Below, piece by piece: positions 23,301 through 35,761 of a stretch of 64,000 bases of DNA. A program made the translations under genes and the position numbers. This DNA is from Apiospora phragmitis. Its lineage: Eukaryota > Ascomycota > Sordariomycetes > Amphisphaeriales > Apiosporaceae. Every line of letters starts with the position of its first letter. Position 1 is the first letter of the stretch. The notes below the pieces were generated by a model. That model did no database searches, was not told the origin of the DNA, and saw only the letters and a program-made list of their open reading frames with translations. The DNA lies in contig JAQQWL010000009.1 of the NCBI GenBank assembly GCA_038363925.1, forward strand, positions 1,488,001 through 1,552,000, in the 5' to 3' direction.

Positions 23301-23862
23301 GATGGTACGATTGGCTGATGGTGGTGGTTGCGGACGCGACGTGGATACGTTTGGCGCGTTTGCTGTGGGCGTGGTTCGCTGCTTAAAAAAAGTCCGGTAT
23401 CAGTGACATCGTTGCTTGGATTAGACTGGCAGCTAGCAGGGATAGGATATGCTGATGCCAAGTCGCCAAAGGTCTCTAAACCTCTGGGCGCACAACGGCG
23501 GGGGCTTACCAGATTCTGGTGGTGTCGGTCTGATTTCCCAGTCAGCGCTGATGATAAAATTTCCTGAGATGTTTGTGAAGTTGATGCGCAGACGAATTGC
23601 AAACGTACCGTGGTGTCCACTGACGGGAACGGCTGAGCGCATTGGTGACGAACTGAGCTGCACCAATCCTTGTCAGTACTCTCTGTACGTAATCCTAGAA
23701 CCGATCATCTCAGCTCCACCAAAACCGACATACCTGGCCAATGCCGTGTAGAGCATGCATTTGATCGATGACGAGCTGCGAATCCTGGGACTCGTTGTCG
23801 CCTTTGTATGCGCGCTCTTCCGCCTTCACGATGCTCTTGACTGGTTTCTTTTGGCGTGCCAT
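20327..23862 (-). CDS. Crb2/Rad9-like DNA-damage checkpoint protein with tandem BRCT, one frameshift
   Basis: Four exons fit: 23,862-23,734, 23,657-23,609, 23,529-23,510 (20 bp) and 23,378-20,327. Total coding length is one base over a multiple of three. The N-terminus carries SQ sites (ESQDSQLVIDQMHAL), a feature of ATM/ATR-regulated mediators. About 650 Ser/Pro-rich, basic residues follow. From IPSGIFSGMIFVTTIG the frame becomes nonsense near 21,150-21,200, in a purine-rich run on the coding strand. One base over it resumes with RVEALIRKGGGRILNAGFHD, a BRCT start. BRCT1 has GLPCLSWNWVSACDA; BRCT2 has YAFLAHVLGANLERV and ends ILTDELIVQSLILGRLV. In known fungal Crb2/Rad9 proteins this pair reads phosphorylated histone H2A and Rad53/Chk1 is activated through the mediator; a Tudor domain normally precedes it, but I see none here. 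The frameshift would remove both BRCT repeats. Given conservation on both sides, a sequence error is plausible. Confidence 0.75.
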
Positions 23863-25252
23863 TGTGGTTTGATTTCCACGAGGACGGTCGTAAGTTTGAA
23901 AGGATTGTAATGGATGTGGTGGAATCAATTGGACAAAGAAATCGGTTGTCTCGCCAAAGGTACACGAAATCACGTGAGTCCCATTTGGTCAAGTGCCTAA
24001 ATTAAAGTGTGTAGGTTACACTTGCTCGGATGAGCCACGCGTGCGATGCCTGAATTGATGTTCTTGCAATAGTAAAAGCCTGTACGGAGTAGCACAGCAA
24101 GTAAGATTGAGCACTGCCGGTTCTCATTGATCGATCTTTGGCCGTCAAGTACGTGTCGCTTCCTCGTACTTTTTTTGAATCGCCATTGCACTTCTTGGTG
24201 CCTTGAGGCTTTCCACCTTGGTCGAAGTGCCATGGTAGTCCGCCCGTCACCGATTAAGAAGAATTGAAGAAGATAATACCTGCTATTCCCTGGTATTGCG
24301 ACTACATCTATAGGTCAATCAGACGGGGTAATTTCAATTCCTACTCTTTTGCTGAGTTCGAATCTGCGAAGAGTTTGCCACACATTTCCTGCACTTAGTA
24401 GCTTTCGTGCCAACGAACGCAAGGCGATACCAATCTCGGTTTCCCGACGAACATGAAACCAAATGTACCATAACCTTGTCTGGCGAATAGGAGCTACCCC
24501 CAGGAGGGGACTTTGAGGAGACTCCGGACTAGCTGATTTCACCACCAAAACAACCAGCCTTCACTCAACCAATCTTGAATAGGAGCAATAACGGCCGGGG
24601 CAAATATAGATTTATTAGATTCCAAACCATTTATCCGAGTGGTGTGGTCCACACGGTTGGCGCTGCTTAAACCTGTGTTACAGGGACCGGTTAGTGCCGT
24701 GTAATGGCAGGAGATGGGACTCCATTTTTAAACGCATCGTCCACTGCCTCGAAAAGACAGAATCCGGGAGACGACTGAGGGTCAACTACTTGAGGGTCAC
24801 TTGTTGCTATCAAGGAAAGGTTTGACGTTGTCCGCCATGGCTACCTCCTTTGCTCAGTGGTTCTGTTGCAAACTATGAGCTTGGTAACCAGTCTGATTTA
24901 AGAGAGATTATTTGGCAGTCCAACCACATATTGCGGTACAATGAGTTCCGGATAGGAAGTGTCTGGATTTCCCGGATTATATAGCGCGTATACTATTTCC
25001 TGACAGGACTGGAGCTTCCGGGGTAGGTAAAGGGACGGGGTTTAGTGGATCACTGCTATAGAATCTGGAAGTGCTTATCTCATAATGCACTTCTAAGCAG
25101 GCCAACCCAATGTACGGGTCGTATGTGCCAAGAGATGTTTCGGGGTACAATGGCTTACATACAGAGTCTCTTCTCCAGATGCGTACTTCGATAGTAGGCA
25201 GCTACAAAAGCCCGGCGCAATCCGTTCAACCCCAGCACCCCGTTCTGCCCCG
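23863..25252. other. No recognised gene
   Basis: Upstream region of the BRCT gene and of the epimerase remnant. Open frames at 24,002-24,250 and 24,315-24,548 (minus) have no recognisable content. Confidence 0.45.
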
Positions 25253-26105
25253 TTGTCTTTGTCTGTTCGAGATTTGGGAACCTCTGTTTGCCAGCCATGT
25301 CCCTCATTGACCACCCCCGTGATCCCTCGGGGTTCAACAGTCCTTATCACCGGGGTGAACGGCTTCATTGCATCCAACATTGCCGACCAATTCCTCCGCG
25401 CCGGCTATAGAGTACGTGGGACCGTCCGCGACCCGCTGAAACCATCAATGGCTTGGTACTCTGTTCGAAACCAGGTGTGGCCATGGGAATTTTGAGTTTG
25501 TCACAGTCCCAAATATGGAAATATAGGGGGCATACGATGAAGTTGTCAAAGGTGCGTACTTGATACAACATGTCTCCACATGATCAATGATAGATGAAGA
25601 GGAGAAGAGCTAAAATATATGTCATACGCAAAGGAGTCTCGGCGGTCCTTCACAAGGTCGCCAACTCCAGCATGAACCCGAGTCGGCACGAAGTGATACC
25701 AGGAACTGTTACCAGTACGACTAACGCGTTTAAGGCCGCGGCTTCCGAGCCCAGGGTCAAGCGCTTCGTGTTAACTTCCTCGTCGGCGGCGGCTTTGGTC
25801 CCCAAGTCCAATACACCATGCACCGTCACTATGGACACGTGGAAAGATGAGAGTGTGGCCATTGCGTACCGCGATCCTCCCTATGAGCTCGAGCGAGGGT
25901 TTCCAGTCTACGCAGCGAGCAAGACGCTCTCCGAGAAGAAGGCCTGGAAGTCTGTGCGCGAGAGGAAACCTGGGTTTGTCCTGAATACCGTGCTGCCAAA
26001 CATGACCTTCGGCGCCAGCTTGGACTCGGTGAACCAAGGGCATCCCTCCACATCTGGGATGCTGGCAGAGCTCTTCTGCGGGAATCTTGGGCTAAGCACC
26101 CTAAC
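25253..26105 (+). pseudogene. NAD-dependent epimerase/dehydratase (extended SDR) pseudogene, cut by the AT-rich block
   Basis: The frame from about 25,295 reads STVLITGVNGFIASNIADQF, the Rossmann glycine motif, then YRVRGTVRDPLKPS. Around 25,490-25,555 a shifted frame reads NFEFVTVPNMEI, then an in-frame TAG, then GAYDEVVKG, which matches the expected continuation with a stop inside. After an intron (about 25,551-25,590) come KRFVLTSSSAAAL with the catalytic Ser, and VYAASKTLSEKKAW, the YxxxK motif, then NQGHPSTSGMLAELF. Homology stops near 26,105, where composition switches sharply to RIP-type AT-rich sequence; about 100 C-terminal residues are missing. Fungal relatives are aldehyde/ketone reductases. 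No in-frame Met suits the usual N-terminus. Clearly inactive. Confidence 0.75.
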
Positions 26106-26250
26106 CACTTCGCCGTCCTACCACATAAGCAGCCACCTAAACTTAATACTAAACCATATTATAGTTTAAGTTTATTTTATTAATAACTATTTAAAAAGAA
26201 ATCGAAAAGTTTTAACTTTAACGAATTTTAATTTTAATATAGCTAGTAAT

Positions 26251-27981
26251 AAACGAAACAACGATACCGAGCCTATCTCACGGTGCCCTCGCAATACACT
26301 TGGAATCAATACACCGAATCGAAAACGAACCTAGAGAGAATCGTTTAAAGGGCGAAAACGAAAAGCTGGCGCTACGTAGTCGCCGCTACCTCTCACGACT
26401 CTAAGACACTCTGGTCGCTCGAACGATGGGCCCGACTACGGAGCTGGACGCCACCACAGATAGCCGGTATCCCAGAATTAAGACGTCACGAGGGAGCTGC
26501 TATCGAGGCGCGAAGCCACGACGAGAAAGCTACGCTCCTTTCGGAGAGGTTCTTCCCTAACCTAGAGGCCGACCTTACGGACCTAAATAACGTAACGAGT
26601 TACGCCCCTAGCCTTCCTTCGGTCGAAATAAAGGTAATGGCTAAGGAAATAAAAGATATTATTAAATAAACGGGACCTTAGAAAGCTCCAGGGGAGGACC
26701 TTTTATTTACCGGCTTCTTTAAAGCATACGGGGAACCCTTTTTCTAGACGTTAGCTAGTTTAGCGACCGCGAGCTTTTAGCTTGCTTACTTCCCTAAACG
26801 TTTCCGTACGGCAAAGGTTATCGTAATCCCTAAGCCAAATAAGACGGTATCCGAAAAGTAGATACCCGGTAAATGGAGACTTATTCCATTATTTAGTACG
26901 ATCGGGAAGGTAATAGAGACAGCTATAAACCGGCGAATTATTAATATAGCCGAAAAGTGCTCGCTTTTATTCGAAGGTTAAATAAAGAACCGAACGTAAC
27001 GATCTACCGAGCTTATTATTCGATTAATTACCGACATTATTCGTATAATATAAAAATAAAAAGGTATCGCTTCCCTCCTCTAGCTCGATATTAAAGGCGC
27101 TTTTAATACGGTAAACTACCGGAAATTAATCACTATATTCCGTAAAAAAGGACTACCGGATTAAATTTATTAATAAATCGAAAGCTTTATTATAAATAAA
27201 TCGGTCCGTTTTTATTTTAATAATAAGTTATTAAAGAAAATCTAGCTTTATATTAATATTTCGTAAAGCTCCTCGTTATTACCGATCCTTTTTATTCTTT
27301 ATATTATTATTTTATATAAAGAATTAAAAGTATACGAACAGCTTATTATTATCGGCTTTATAAACGATATAAACTTTATTATTATAAAGCCGGACTACGT
27401 TACGAATTACCGTAATTTAAAAAGAGTTTAAGAAACTTATAATTATTAGGTATGTACGAAAAAAAAAGAGTTCGAACTTAAAAAAAACGAGCTTATTTAT
27501 TTTATTCGAGCGTAAAAAGCTTATACGCTATAAGTACGACTTAGGAACGTTATTATTTCGCCGGTAAGCTTTACGAAATTCCTCGGCGTATAACTTTATT
27601 AAAAACTATAATAAAAAGATTATATTTTTAAAATTAAAGCGAAAATAATAACTTAAATATTAGCTCTTATTAAGCTTATAGTATTAACGTGGGGATATTC
27701 GGTACGAAAAGCGAAAGAGCTCTATACGAAGGTAATACGTAACGTACTCGTATACGGAGCGTCGGCTTGGTATAAAGTAGCCGATATAAAAAAAAGGCTA
27801 GTCCGTAGCTTTATAATAGTTTAGAGCTCTTATCTCCGGACCGTGACAGGGGTATATAAGGCGACCCCTTAATATTACTTAGAGACTAAAGCGGCGGTTC
27901 CTCCTCTCGACCTCTATTTAAATACGAGGGCAGCTAGTTTCGAGGTATGTACGAAAGCTATCGGGAAGCTATAGCTCCTAC
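26251..27981 (+). mobile_element. LINE copy 1, left part: reverse transcriptase (5'-truncated)
   Basis: Translation of the plus strand, ignoring RIP stops, gives a non-LTR reverse transcriptase. Recognisable pieces are IGKVIETAINRRI, LQLDIKGAFNTVNYRKL, a RIP-changed FINDINF at the position of the F/YADD box, and RTVTGVYKATP followed by LETKAAVPPLDLYLNTRA near 27,840-27,920. The same sequence occurs at about 45,566-47,295. Similarity between the two copies begins abruptly near 26,251, whereas the other copy extends far upstream, so this copy is 5'-truncated as is usual for LINEs. The first 350 bp are only lightly mutated. The element continues at 35,767 after the Gypsy insertion. Tad/I-like clade is a guess from the layout. 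Confidence 0.8.
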
Positions 27982-28677
27982 TATTACAACCCGACCTAAC
28001 CATGCGGCCAAAAGGACCCCACTTACCGGCACGGAACTACCATGCCCCGAACAGGCTACGATACCACAGCTACGGACCGCACCGCTAGCTATACTAATAC
28101 GAAGCTAGGTTTTCTTTAATAACGAGTAATCCCACCACCGCGCCCGGCGATGAGGCGAATACGCTTATAAAGTAACGGCGACCGTTAATAAGTCACGTGG
28201 CACGGTAAACGATTAGGCGAGATCATTAAGTAACGTAGAGCGTGATTAAGAGAAACCACTAAGTAATACCGAGTATAATTAAAAAAGATTATTAAATAAT
28301 ATAAAGCGTAATTAAAAAAAACTATTAAATAATATCGAATATAATTAAAAGAGATTATTAAACTATAATAAATTAAAAAAAGGGATTAAATATATAATAA
28401 TAAACGTTTTTTTATATATTTTATATAAATACTTTTTATTTTAATAATTAATTTAAATATTAATTTTAATTTATTAATAAAATAAATAATTTTAATAAAA
28501 CTATTATAAATACTTTTAAACTTATATATTTTAATTACTTTCGTTTTTATAAATTATTACTTATTATATTAATAAAAATAACTTTTATTATACGTTTAAA
28601 TACTTTTTTATATTATTAATATAAACTTTAATACGTTTTATTAAGTTTTTTTTAAAACTTAAATAACGTTTATTATA
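27982..28677 (+). repeat. 5' LTR of Gypsy copy 1
   Basis: 696 bp. It begins TATTACAACCCGACC (the expected TG changed to TA) and ends TTTATTATA. Its first 270 bp are notably less mutated (GGCACGGAACTACCATG...). Confidence 0.9.
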
Positions 28678-31600
28678 TTTTAATTACTTTTATTCTTATA
28701 AATTATTACTTAAACTTTTAAATAATAATATTATAAGAACTATATTTATATTTAATCTTAATAATATTATTTAATAAAGAAAAACTCTTATTACTACCCT
28801 TAATACTTCTTAACGGGACTTTATTATAAACGTTAATAACGATAATAATAATAATAAACTTATATAATAAATATTAATTAAACGAATTAAAAAACTCGAA
28901 TAAAAGAACGCTAATTATTAATATTATTATATTAAGCTCGAAAAAGAGCGTAACGAGCTCTTAATTAAGGGCACCTTAAAATAAATACCTTATAATATTA
29001 ACAAGCTATATAAAGAAGTACGTCTCTTTTGTACCGTTATTAATATTATTTAAACCTTTATTATATTAAAAAAAGGTATAAAGATTAGTATATTAACCTT
29101 TTTTAACGGGACGAGCGAAAACTTTTAAAGCTTTTTTATTTAAATTAAAACTTATTAACGGTTTTATAAAAAAACGTTCTAAAATATTATTTAACGAGTT
29201 ATTTACATCATCTCGTTTTTTAAAAATAAGGTACTCGCTTAGTTCGAACCTTATTTAAACGAACTCGTAAAAAATAATTAATAAGTTAAGCTATGCTGCA
29301 TAGAGGCATAACGTATTTTTAAAAGTTACGACGGCTTCGAATAAGCTTTTAAGTTATTTTTCTAAAACCTCGACGAAAAGCGATAAGCGGAAAAGGAATT
29401 TAAAACCTTTAAATAAAAAGGATTAGCCGCTTTTTATATAGCCGAGTTCTAATATATTATAGCTTAATTAAATTATACCGAAGTTATAAAAATTATAATA
29501 TATTATTAAAGATTAAAAAACGATATTAAAAACGAATTTAACCGGCTTAACGCCCTTAATAATTTCTTTTTATATATAGAACTTATTATTAAAATTAATG
29601 CTTATATATACGAGCGACGCCGCGAAGAACAGGGCGGACCTTAGTAATAAATTAATCGAACTTAAATTAATATAAAGCGATTATAATAATATAATTATAT
29701 ACCGTTTAAGAATATTACGGCGTATAATTATTATAATAAATTTATAAATTTTAATATTATTAAATATAATAAATAGGATAAGAAATTATATAATATTTAT
29801 TATAATTATTAAAAATTAAGATATTATGTTTAAAAATATTAAGTATTAAAAAAAGATTTTTAATAAGTTTTAAAAAAATAACACGTTAACGTTATTAAAG
29901 TAAAAAACGCCTTTATAATAACTATTAAAAATAATAACGCTATTATTAAATACGCTAGTTTATTTTAAATAGCTTGTTATAATAATAGGTATACTTCTTA
30001 CTTGGCGGATAAGGAAAATATTGGATAGTTCCTTAAAGCCTTGAAAGGCAAGGAGGACCATAGCCGAAGCGTCGCGATAATGCGAAAGGAATAACCCCTC
30101 CTTTATAACGAAAATAGCGATTCGATAAATAATATTATAAGTTAGTTAAAATAATTAATAAATTACGAATATTTAATAAGTATATTAATAAACGAGTTAG
30201 TAAACGAGATCGCTAAACTTAGAAACTTTAAAACCGATAAGTAATTAATTATTCCTAGTATTTTTTATCTCGATTCGAAATATTTACGCTAAGTATTTAT
30301 TACGGCCGGTTTTAATTAAAGAATTTACGGTAATTATATAGTAAAGAACGATTTATAAATCTTTTTTATATACGAAAAATATTTCACGTTTTTATAAATT
30401 TCGTATATATATAACGCTTATACGAAACACTTCGCGAAGAAGCTCGAGTATAAATAATTTCTTTAAAAGATTAGTAAGCGACTTATCACGTAACTATACC
30501 CGGATTATATTATTAGAAAAATCCGAACGTTAATCTTAGACGGACGAGCGCGCGTACTTATTAGTATAAAAAGATTTATAATAATTACGACAGTATTATT
30601 TAAAAGGATAAGATTAGAAGGAGTGTTTTAAGGATTAATATTTCGAGCACGCCTGGGAAAAATTGCGAGCCTATAGACGTTTAAAAAAAAGCGCTTAATA
30701 TTTTTAAGATGTATAAGTATGTATTTAATAAAAGAACCCCTTTAATATATTAAAAAATTTATAAAGCGTTTATAAATTATTACGAATTTAATAAACTTTC
30801 GAATTATTAAAAGAACCCGAACTTTAAGTATTAGGGATAGTATTTTGTATAAGGAAGAATATAGAAACACCCTTATCGGTATACCGAAAAACGCCTTATA
30901 AAGAACGGAGAGAATAATAGTAACGATACGAGGATCGATCGCAGAATATCGTTAATAACCTATAGACGTAGCGCCTGGGAAATAAACGCCGCTTATTATA
31001 AAAGGACGATAATAGGCGGACTAAGATAGGTCTTTATATTAAATAATAAATAATCGAGTTATTTATAAGTATATTATATTAATACTAAGTGTAAAAAGAG
31101 CTTATATTAGAACGCTACTTAATAGCGGAATATAAAAAAACTATATTTTATTACGAATTATTAACCGCCTTAAACTTAAATAATAGAAAAAAAACGTTTT
31201 ATACCGATTTAAAACTGTTAATAAAGGACTTATAACGTATAACGATAGAGAAGTACGAAAGGAAGTCGCGAACCTTTTAATTAATATTAGAGGACGCTAT
31301 AAACGAATTACGTATAATATTACGGACGTCGCAAGATACGATATAATTTTAAGGATACTTTAATTATAGGTAAATAATTTTAAAATTAATTAAAAAACAG
31401 GCTAATTTTAATAAGATATATTAAAAAGAGGTTTAATTAATAAATAGCGGTTTAAGAAGCGACCTTTTAATAAATTTAAAGTCTTTAAAGTATATATTAT
31501 TATTAAGGAGCCTAAGCTGAACGTTATAATAAATATATTAAAAAAGTATCGATAATTCGAAATACTTTTTAATAAAAAACTAGAAGCAGGCTTACCACCT

Positions 31601-34439
31601 TATATATAATAAAATTATGAAATACCCTTTAAAAATAAAAAGGAACCCCTATTTATATTTATATATAAATTTAACCAGGAGTACAAACAAGCTTTAAAAG
31701 AGTATATTATAGAAAATCTCGAGAAAGGAGTTATATAACTATCTATATTACTAGTAGGCTTCCCTATCCTCTTCGTCCTTAAAAAAAATAAAAACGAGAA
31801 ACCTAAGTAACGTATATATATCAATTATTAGAAACTTAACGAAATTATTATTAAAAACCGGTACTTTTTATTTTTAATTAGCGATTTATAGGATAAGTTA
31901 TTATATATTACAATCTTTATAATACTCGACCTCTTTAACGCGTATAACTTAATCCGAATTAAAAAAGGAAAAAAATAAAAAACCGCGTTCTAAACTAAAT
32001 ATAATTATTTTAAATACTAAATTATGCCGTTTAATTTAATTAATATATTAACTAACTTTTAATTTATAATTAACTATATTTTATAAGAATACCTCGATAA
32101 GTTCGTCATAATATACCTCGATAATATCCTTATTTATTCCGAGAACGACGAGCAGTACCGAAAGCACGTAAAATTAATACTTTAAAAGCTATAAAACGCT
32201 AACCTACTAATTAACTTAAAAAAGAACGAATTCTACTAACGATCCGTCACCTTCGTAAAATACGTAATATCCCCGAGCGAAATTCGAATAAAACCTTCGA
32301 AAATTTTAGTAATTAAAAAGTAACTTACGCCTATAAACGCTACGGAAGTTAGATCTTTTTTAAAACTAGTTAACTATTACCGGATTTTCGTTCCCGGATT
32401 TAATAAAATAATAACACCCCTAACGAACCTAATAAAAAAAACGAACTATTTTAATAAATAGAGAAAAAAAATAAAGCCTTTTATAATATTAAGGAATAAA
32501 TCCTTAACGAATTAATATTTTATATAATAAACTTATTTAAACCCTTTAAAATCGAAACCGACGTATCGAATTATACGATCGGAGGATAGCTTAATTAACG
32601 AAATAATAACGGGAAAATATACCCGGTTATATTCTTTTTAAAAAAACTTAACAAATTAGAGCTTAATTATTAAATTTATAATAAAAAACTAATAATTATT
32701 ATTAAAGCTTATAAAAAATAAAGATATTATTTTAGCGGAATAATAAAGCCGGTTAAAGTCTATACCGATTATAAAAACCTTATAACATTTATTATTATAA
32801 AAGAACTAAACAAATAATAAATATAATAATTTAAATTCTTATCAGGATTTAACCTCACTATTATCTACCGAAGAAATAACAAGAACGGTCGCGTCGACGC
32901 ACTAAGCCGACGACCGGACCACCAGGAGAAAGTCCCGCCCGAAACGCGGACCATCCTTACTTACAACCAAAACGGCAACCTCATACCGTTAAAATAACTA
33001 AACGCTATAAACCACGTCTAATATAATAACGATTAAGTTACTAAGTTCCGATAACTTAATTAAACCTCTAACCTTATAAATTACTTTAAAAATTATCTCG
33101 AAAACCGTAACGGTCTCGCCTTTTATTAAAATAAAATCTATATCCCTAAGCAATACCGCAAAAACTTTATCTAAAAATTCTACGAGTACCTTATACATAA
33201 ACACCAAAAAATATTTAAAACTTAAAAAAAGATTACTAAATAATTTAACTATAGAAGCCTCAAGCTAATCGTGGTTAAAATAATCGGTAAATATAACCTC
33301 TACAGTAAAATAAAAGCCACCCGATACGGGCCGTACGGAGAGCTACAGCCGATCCTACCACCAGACAAAGCATAGAAAGCTATTACACTTAATTTCGTTA
33401 TTAAGCTACCCCTATTAAAAAAACCTCTAATTAAAATCGATTACGATAATATTTTAATAATTACGGATAAACTCACGAAATACACCTATTTCTTACCGTA
33501 TAAAAAATCTAGCGATATTAACGACCTAATATATATATTCCTTTAAATAATCGTTAACTAGCACGAACTACTCGAAATAATTATCTCCGATAGAAATAAA
33601 CTATTTACCGCTAAATTTTAAAAATTACTTATAGCATAACTTAGAGTTAAGTATAAACTATTCACGGCTTACCACCCCTAAACGAATAAACAAACCGAGC
33701 GGATAAACTAAACCTTAAAATAATACCTACGCTATTATATTAATTATAAATAAAATAATTAAATATAACTATTACTTATAACTTAATTCGCCTATAACAA
33801 CGTAAATAACGAAGCTACGCGCATCTCACCATTCCGAGCGAACTACGGGTATAACTTAAAAATCATTAAAAAACCCCTAAAAAAAAAGCTAGTACTAATC
33901 GCGACCATACAAGTCAAAAAACTAAAAAAACTCTAAATTATACTACAATAAAACCTTACCTTCCTCTAATAATAAATAAAGGGATACGCCGACCGGACAA
34001 GGTTAAAAAGACCAACTTTTAAAAAAAGAAAAAAAGTTTACCTCCTACGACGAAACATCAAAACCAAGCGACTAAATAATAAACTAAACTTTAAAAAGAT
34101 CAGACCATTTAAAATCGTAAAAGTCATTTTAAAAACTAACTACCAACTATCGCTACTTAAAACAATACGGATACACCCTATATTTTATATTTTATTACTC
34201 GAACTAGCGGCCGAGGAAACCTTAATCGATATATAATTAAAAGTCGAAACAGATTAGCACGAATACGAAATTAACGGAATTATTAATAAAAGAAAAAAAA
34301 AACGAAGCTTCTAATACCTCGTCTAATAAAAAAGCTACCTACTAAAAAATAACACCTAAAAGCTTAAAAAACACTTAACGAATACTACTAAAAAGCTACG
34401 GACGTTTAAATAATAACTTCGAAAATCGGCTTAAAAAAA

Positions 34440-34700
34440 ATCGGTCGCATTCTAATTAATAATACCAAAACCTTTTTAAGTTTAAACGGCCATAACAGCC
34501 TTAAACTCCCGACGCTCCTACTCCTTTAACTCGTTTAAAGAGCGCAAATCACGCTATATTAACTTAACCCTCTAGGTGTAAGCCATCTCTTTCTATTTAT
34601 AAAAACGAATAAAGCAAGTAACGGCATCGTTAATTTAGCGTTAAAGCTCTAAGAAATAAGCCTTTATAGCGAACTCTTCTCGAAACAGGCGGTCGTACTT
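34440..34700 (-). pseudogene. Antisense cysteine-motif ORF relic in Gypsy copy 1
   Basis: On the strand opposite to gag-pol, between the chromodomain and the 3' LTR, a stop-ridden frame contains RDLRSLNELKE followed by a stop and ERREFKAVMA (34,485-34,555). It matches the pattern RGFRSLDELEAAEHAKSEAV of the better-preserved ORF at 50,424-50,867 in the sister element. Confidence 0.55.
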
Positions 34701-35071
34701 ATCTTATATACGCCGTAAAAAAAATAATAAAACCCCGGTATTATTACACGTATAATTAATATAAATATACTCTTTATACTTATTAACGCCTTTTATTATT
34801 ATATAAAACCACTTTTTTATAAAATAGCGACTATAAAGCATAACTTTAAAACTAAATTTAAAAAAGGCTTTAATAAAATCCGTATAACGAACGGTAGAAA
34901 AACGATTAAGTTTAATTCGAAATTTTTCGACGCGACTATTCATAATAAATACATATTATAATAAAAGCGATAAAAAAAAAAGAACCTATTATAAATCACG
35001 GTAAGCGGATAGCTAGGGGTATTTATAAAGTCAACACTTTAAAGATAAAATAATTAAAAAAAGGAGGATAG

Positions 35072-35761
35072 TATTATAACCCGACCTAATTATACAGCTA
35101 AAAAAACCTTACTTACCGGCACGGAACTATTATACCCTAAACAGGCTACGATATCATAACTACGGACCGCACCGCTAACTATACTAATACAAAGCCAGGT
35201 TTTCCTTAATAACGAGCAATCCCACCACCGCGCCCGGCGATAAAGCGAATACGCTTATAAAATAACGGCGACCGTTAATAAGTTACGTAACACGATAAAC
35301 GATCAAGCGAAATTACTAAGTAACGTAAAGCGTAATCAAGAGAAACCATTAAATAACACCGAGCATAATTAAAAAAATTACTAAGTAATATAGAGCGTAA
35401 TTAAAAAAAACTATTAAATAATATTAAATACGATTAAAAAAAATTACTAAACTATAATAAATTAAAAAAAGGATTAAATATATAATAATAAACATTCCCT
35501 TATATATTTTATATAAATATTTTTTATTTTAATAATTAATTTAAATATTAATTTTAATTTATTAATAAAATAAACAGTTTTAATAAAATTATTATAAATT
35601 TAAACCTATATACCTTAATTACTTTCGTTTTTATAAATTATTACCTATTATATTAATAAAAACAACTTTTATCGCACGTTTAAATACTCTCTCATATTAC
35701 TAATATAAACCTTAGTACGTCTTACTAGGTTTCTTTTAAAACCTAGATAGCGTTCGTTACA
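35072..35761 (+). repeat. 3' LTR of Gypsy copy 1
   Basis: 690 bp. It begins TATTATAACCCGACC and ends GCGTTCGTTACA, keeping the canonical CA end. It aligns along its whole length with the 5' LTR; differences are almost all C/T and G/A. Confidence 0.9.

Larger units (their letters stand above)
27982..35761 (+). mobile_element. Ty3/Gypsy LTR retrotransposon (chromovirus type), copy 1, complete but RIP-inactivated
   Basis: Two LTRs (27,982-28,677 and 35,072-35,761) flank the body, and a 5-bp target duplication CCTAC lies at 27,977-27,981 and 35,762-35,766. A polypurine tract (AAAAAGGAGGATAG) precedes the 3' LTR. Reading through RIP stops on the plus strand gives, in order: gag (about 29,080-29,650), a degraded CCHC knuckle (about 29,790-29,840), reverse transcriptase with YLDNILIYS (32,114-32,140; normally YLDD), RNase H, integrase pieces TDKLTKYTYFLPYKKS (33,460) and IISDRNKLFT (33,580), and a chromodomain-like end HEYEINGIINKRKKK (34,258-34,305). 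The order gag-PR-RT-RH-INT-chromodomain is the fungal chromovirus layout. Every frame is destroyed by stops. A sister copy in opposite orientation is at 49,568-57,208. Confidence 0.9.

Noticed and set aside
31615..34943. Several minus-strand frames of 69-79 codons inside Gypsy copy 1 (31,615; 32,998; 34,704)
   Set aside because: They arise because RIP removed C on that strand's complement; the plus strand carries the recognisable pol homology.
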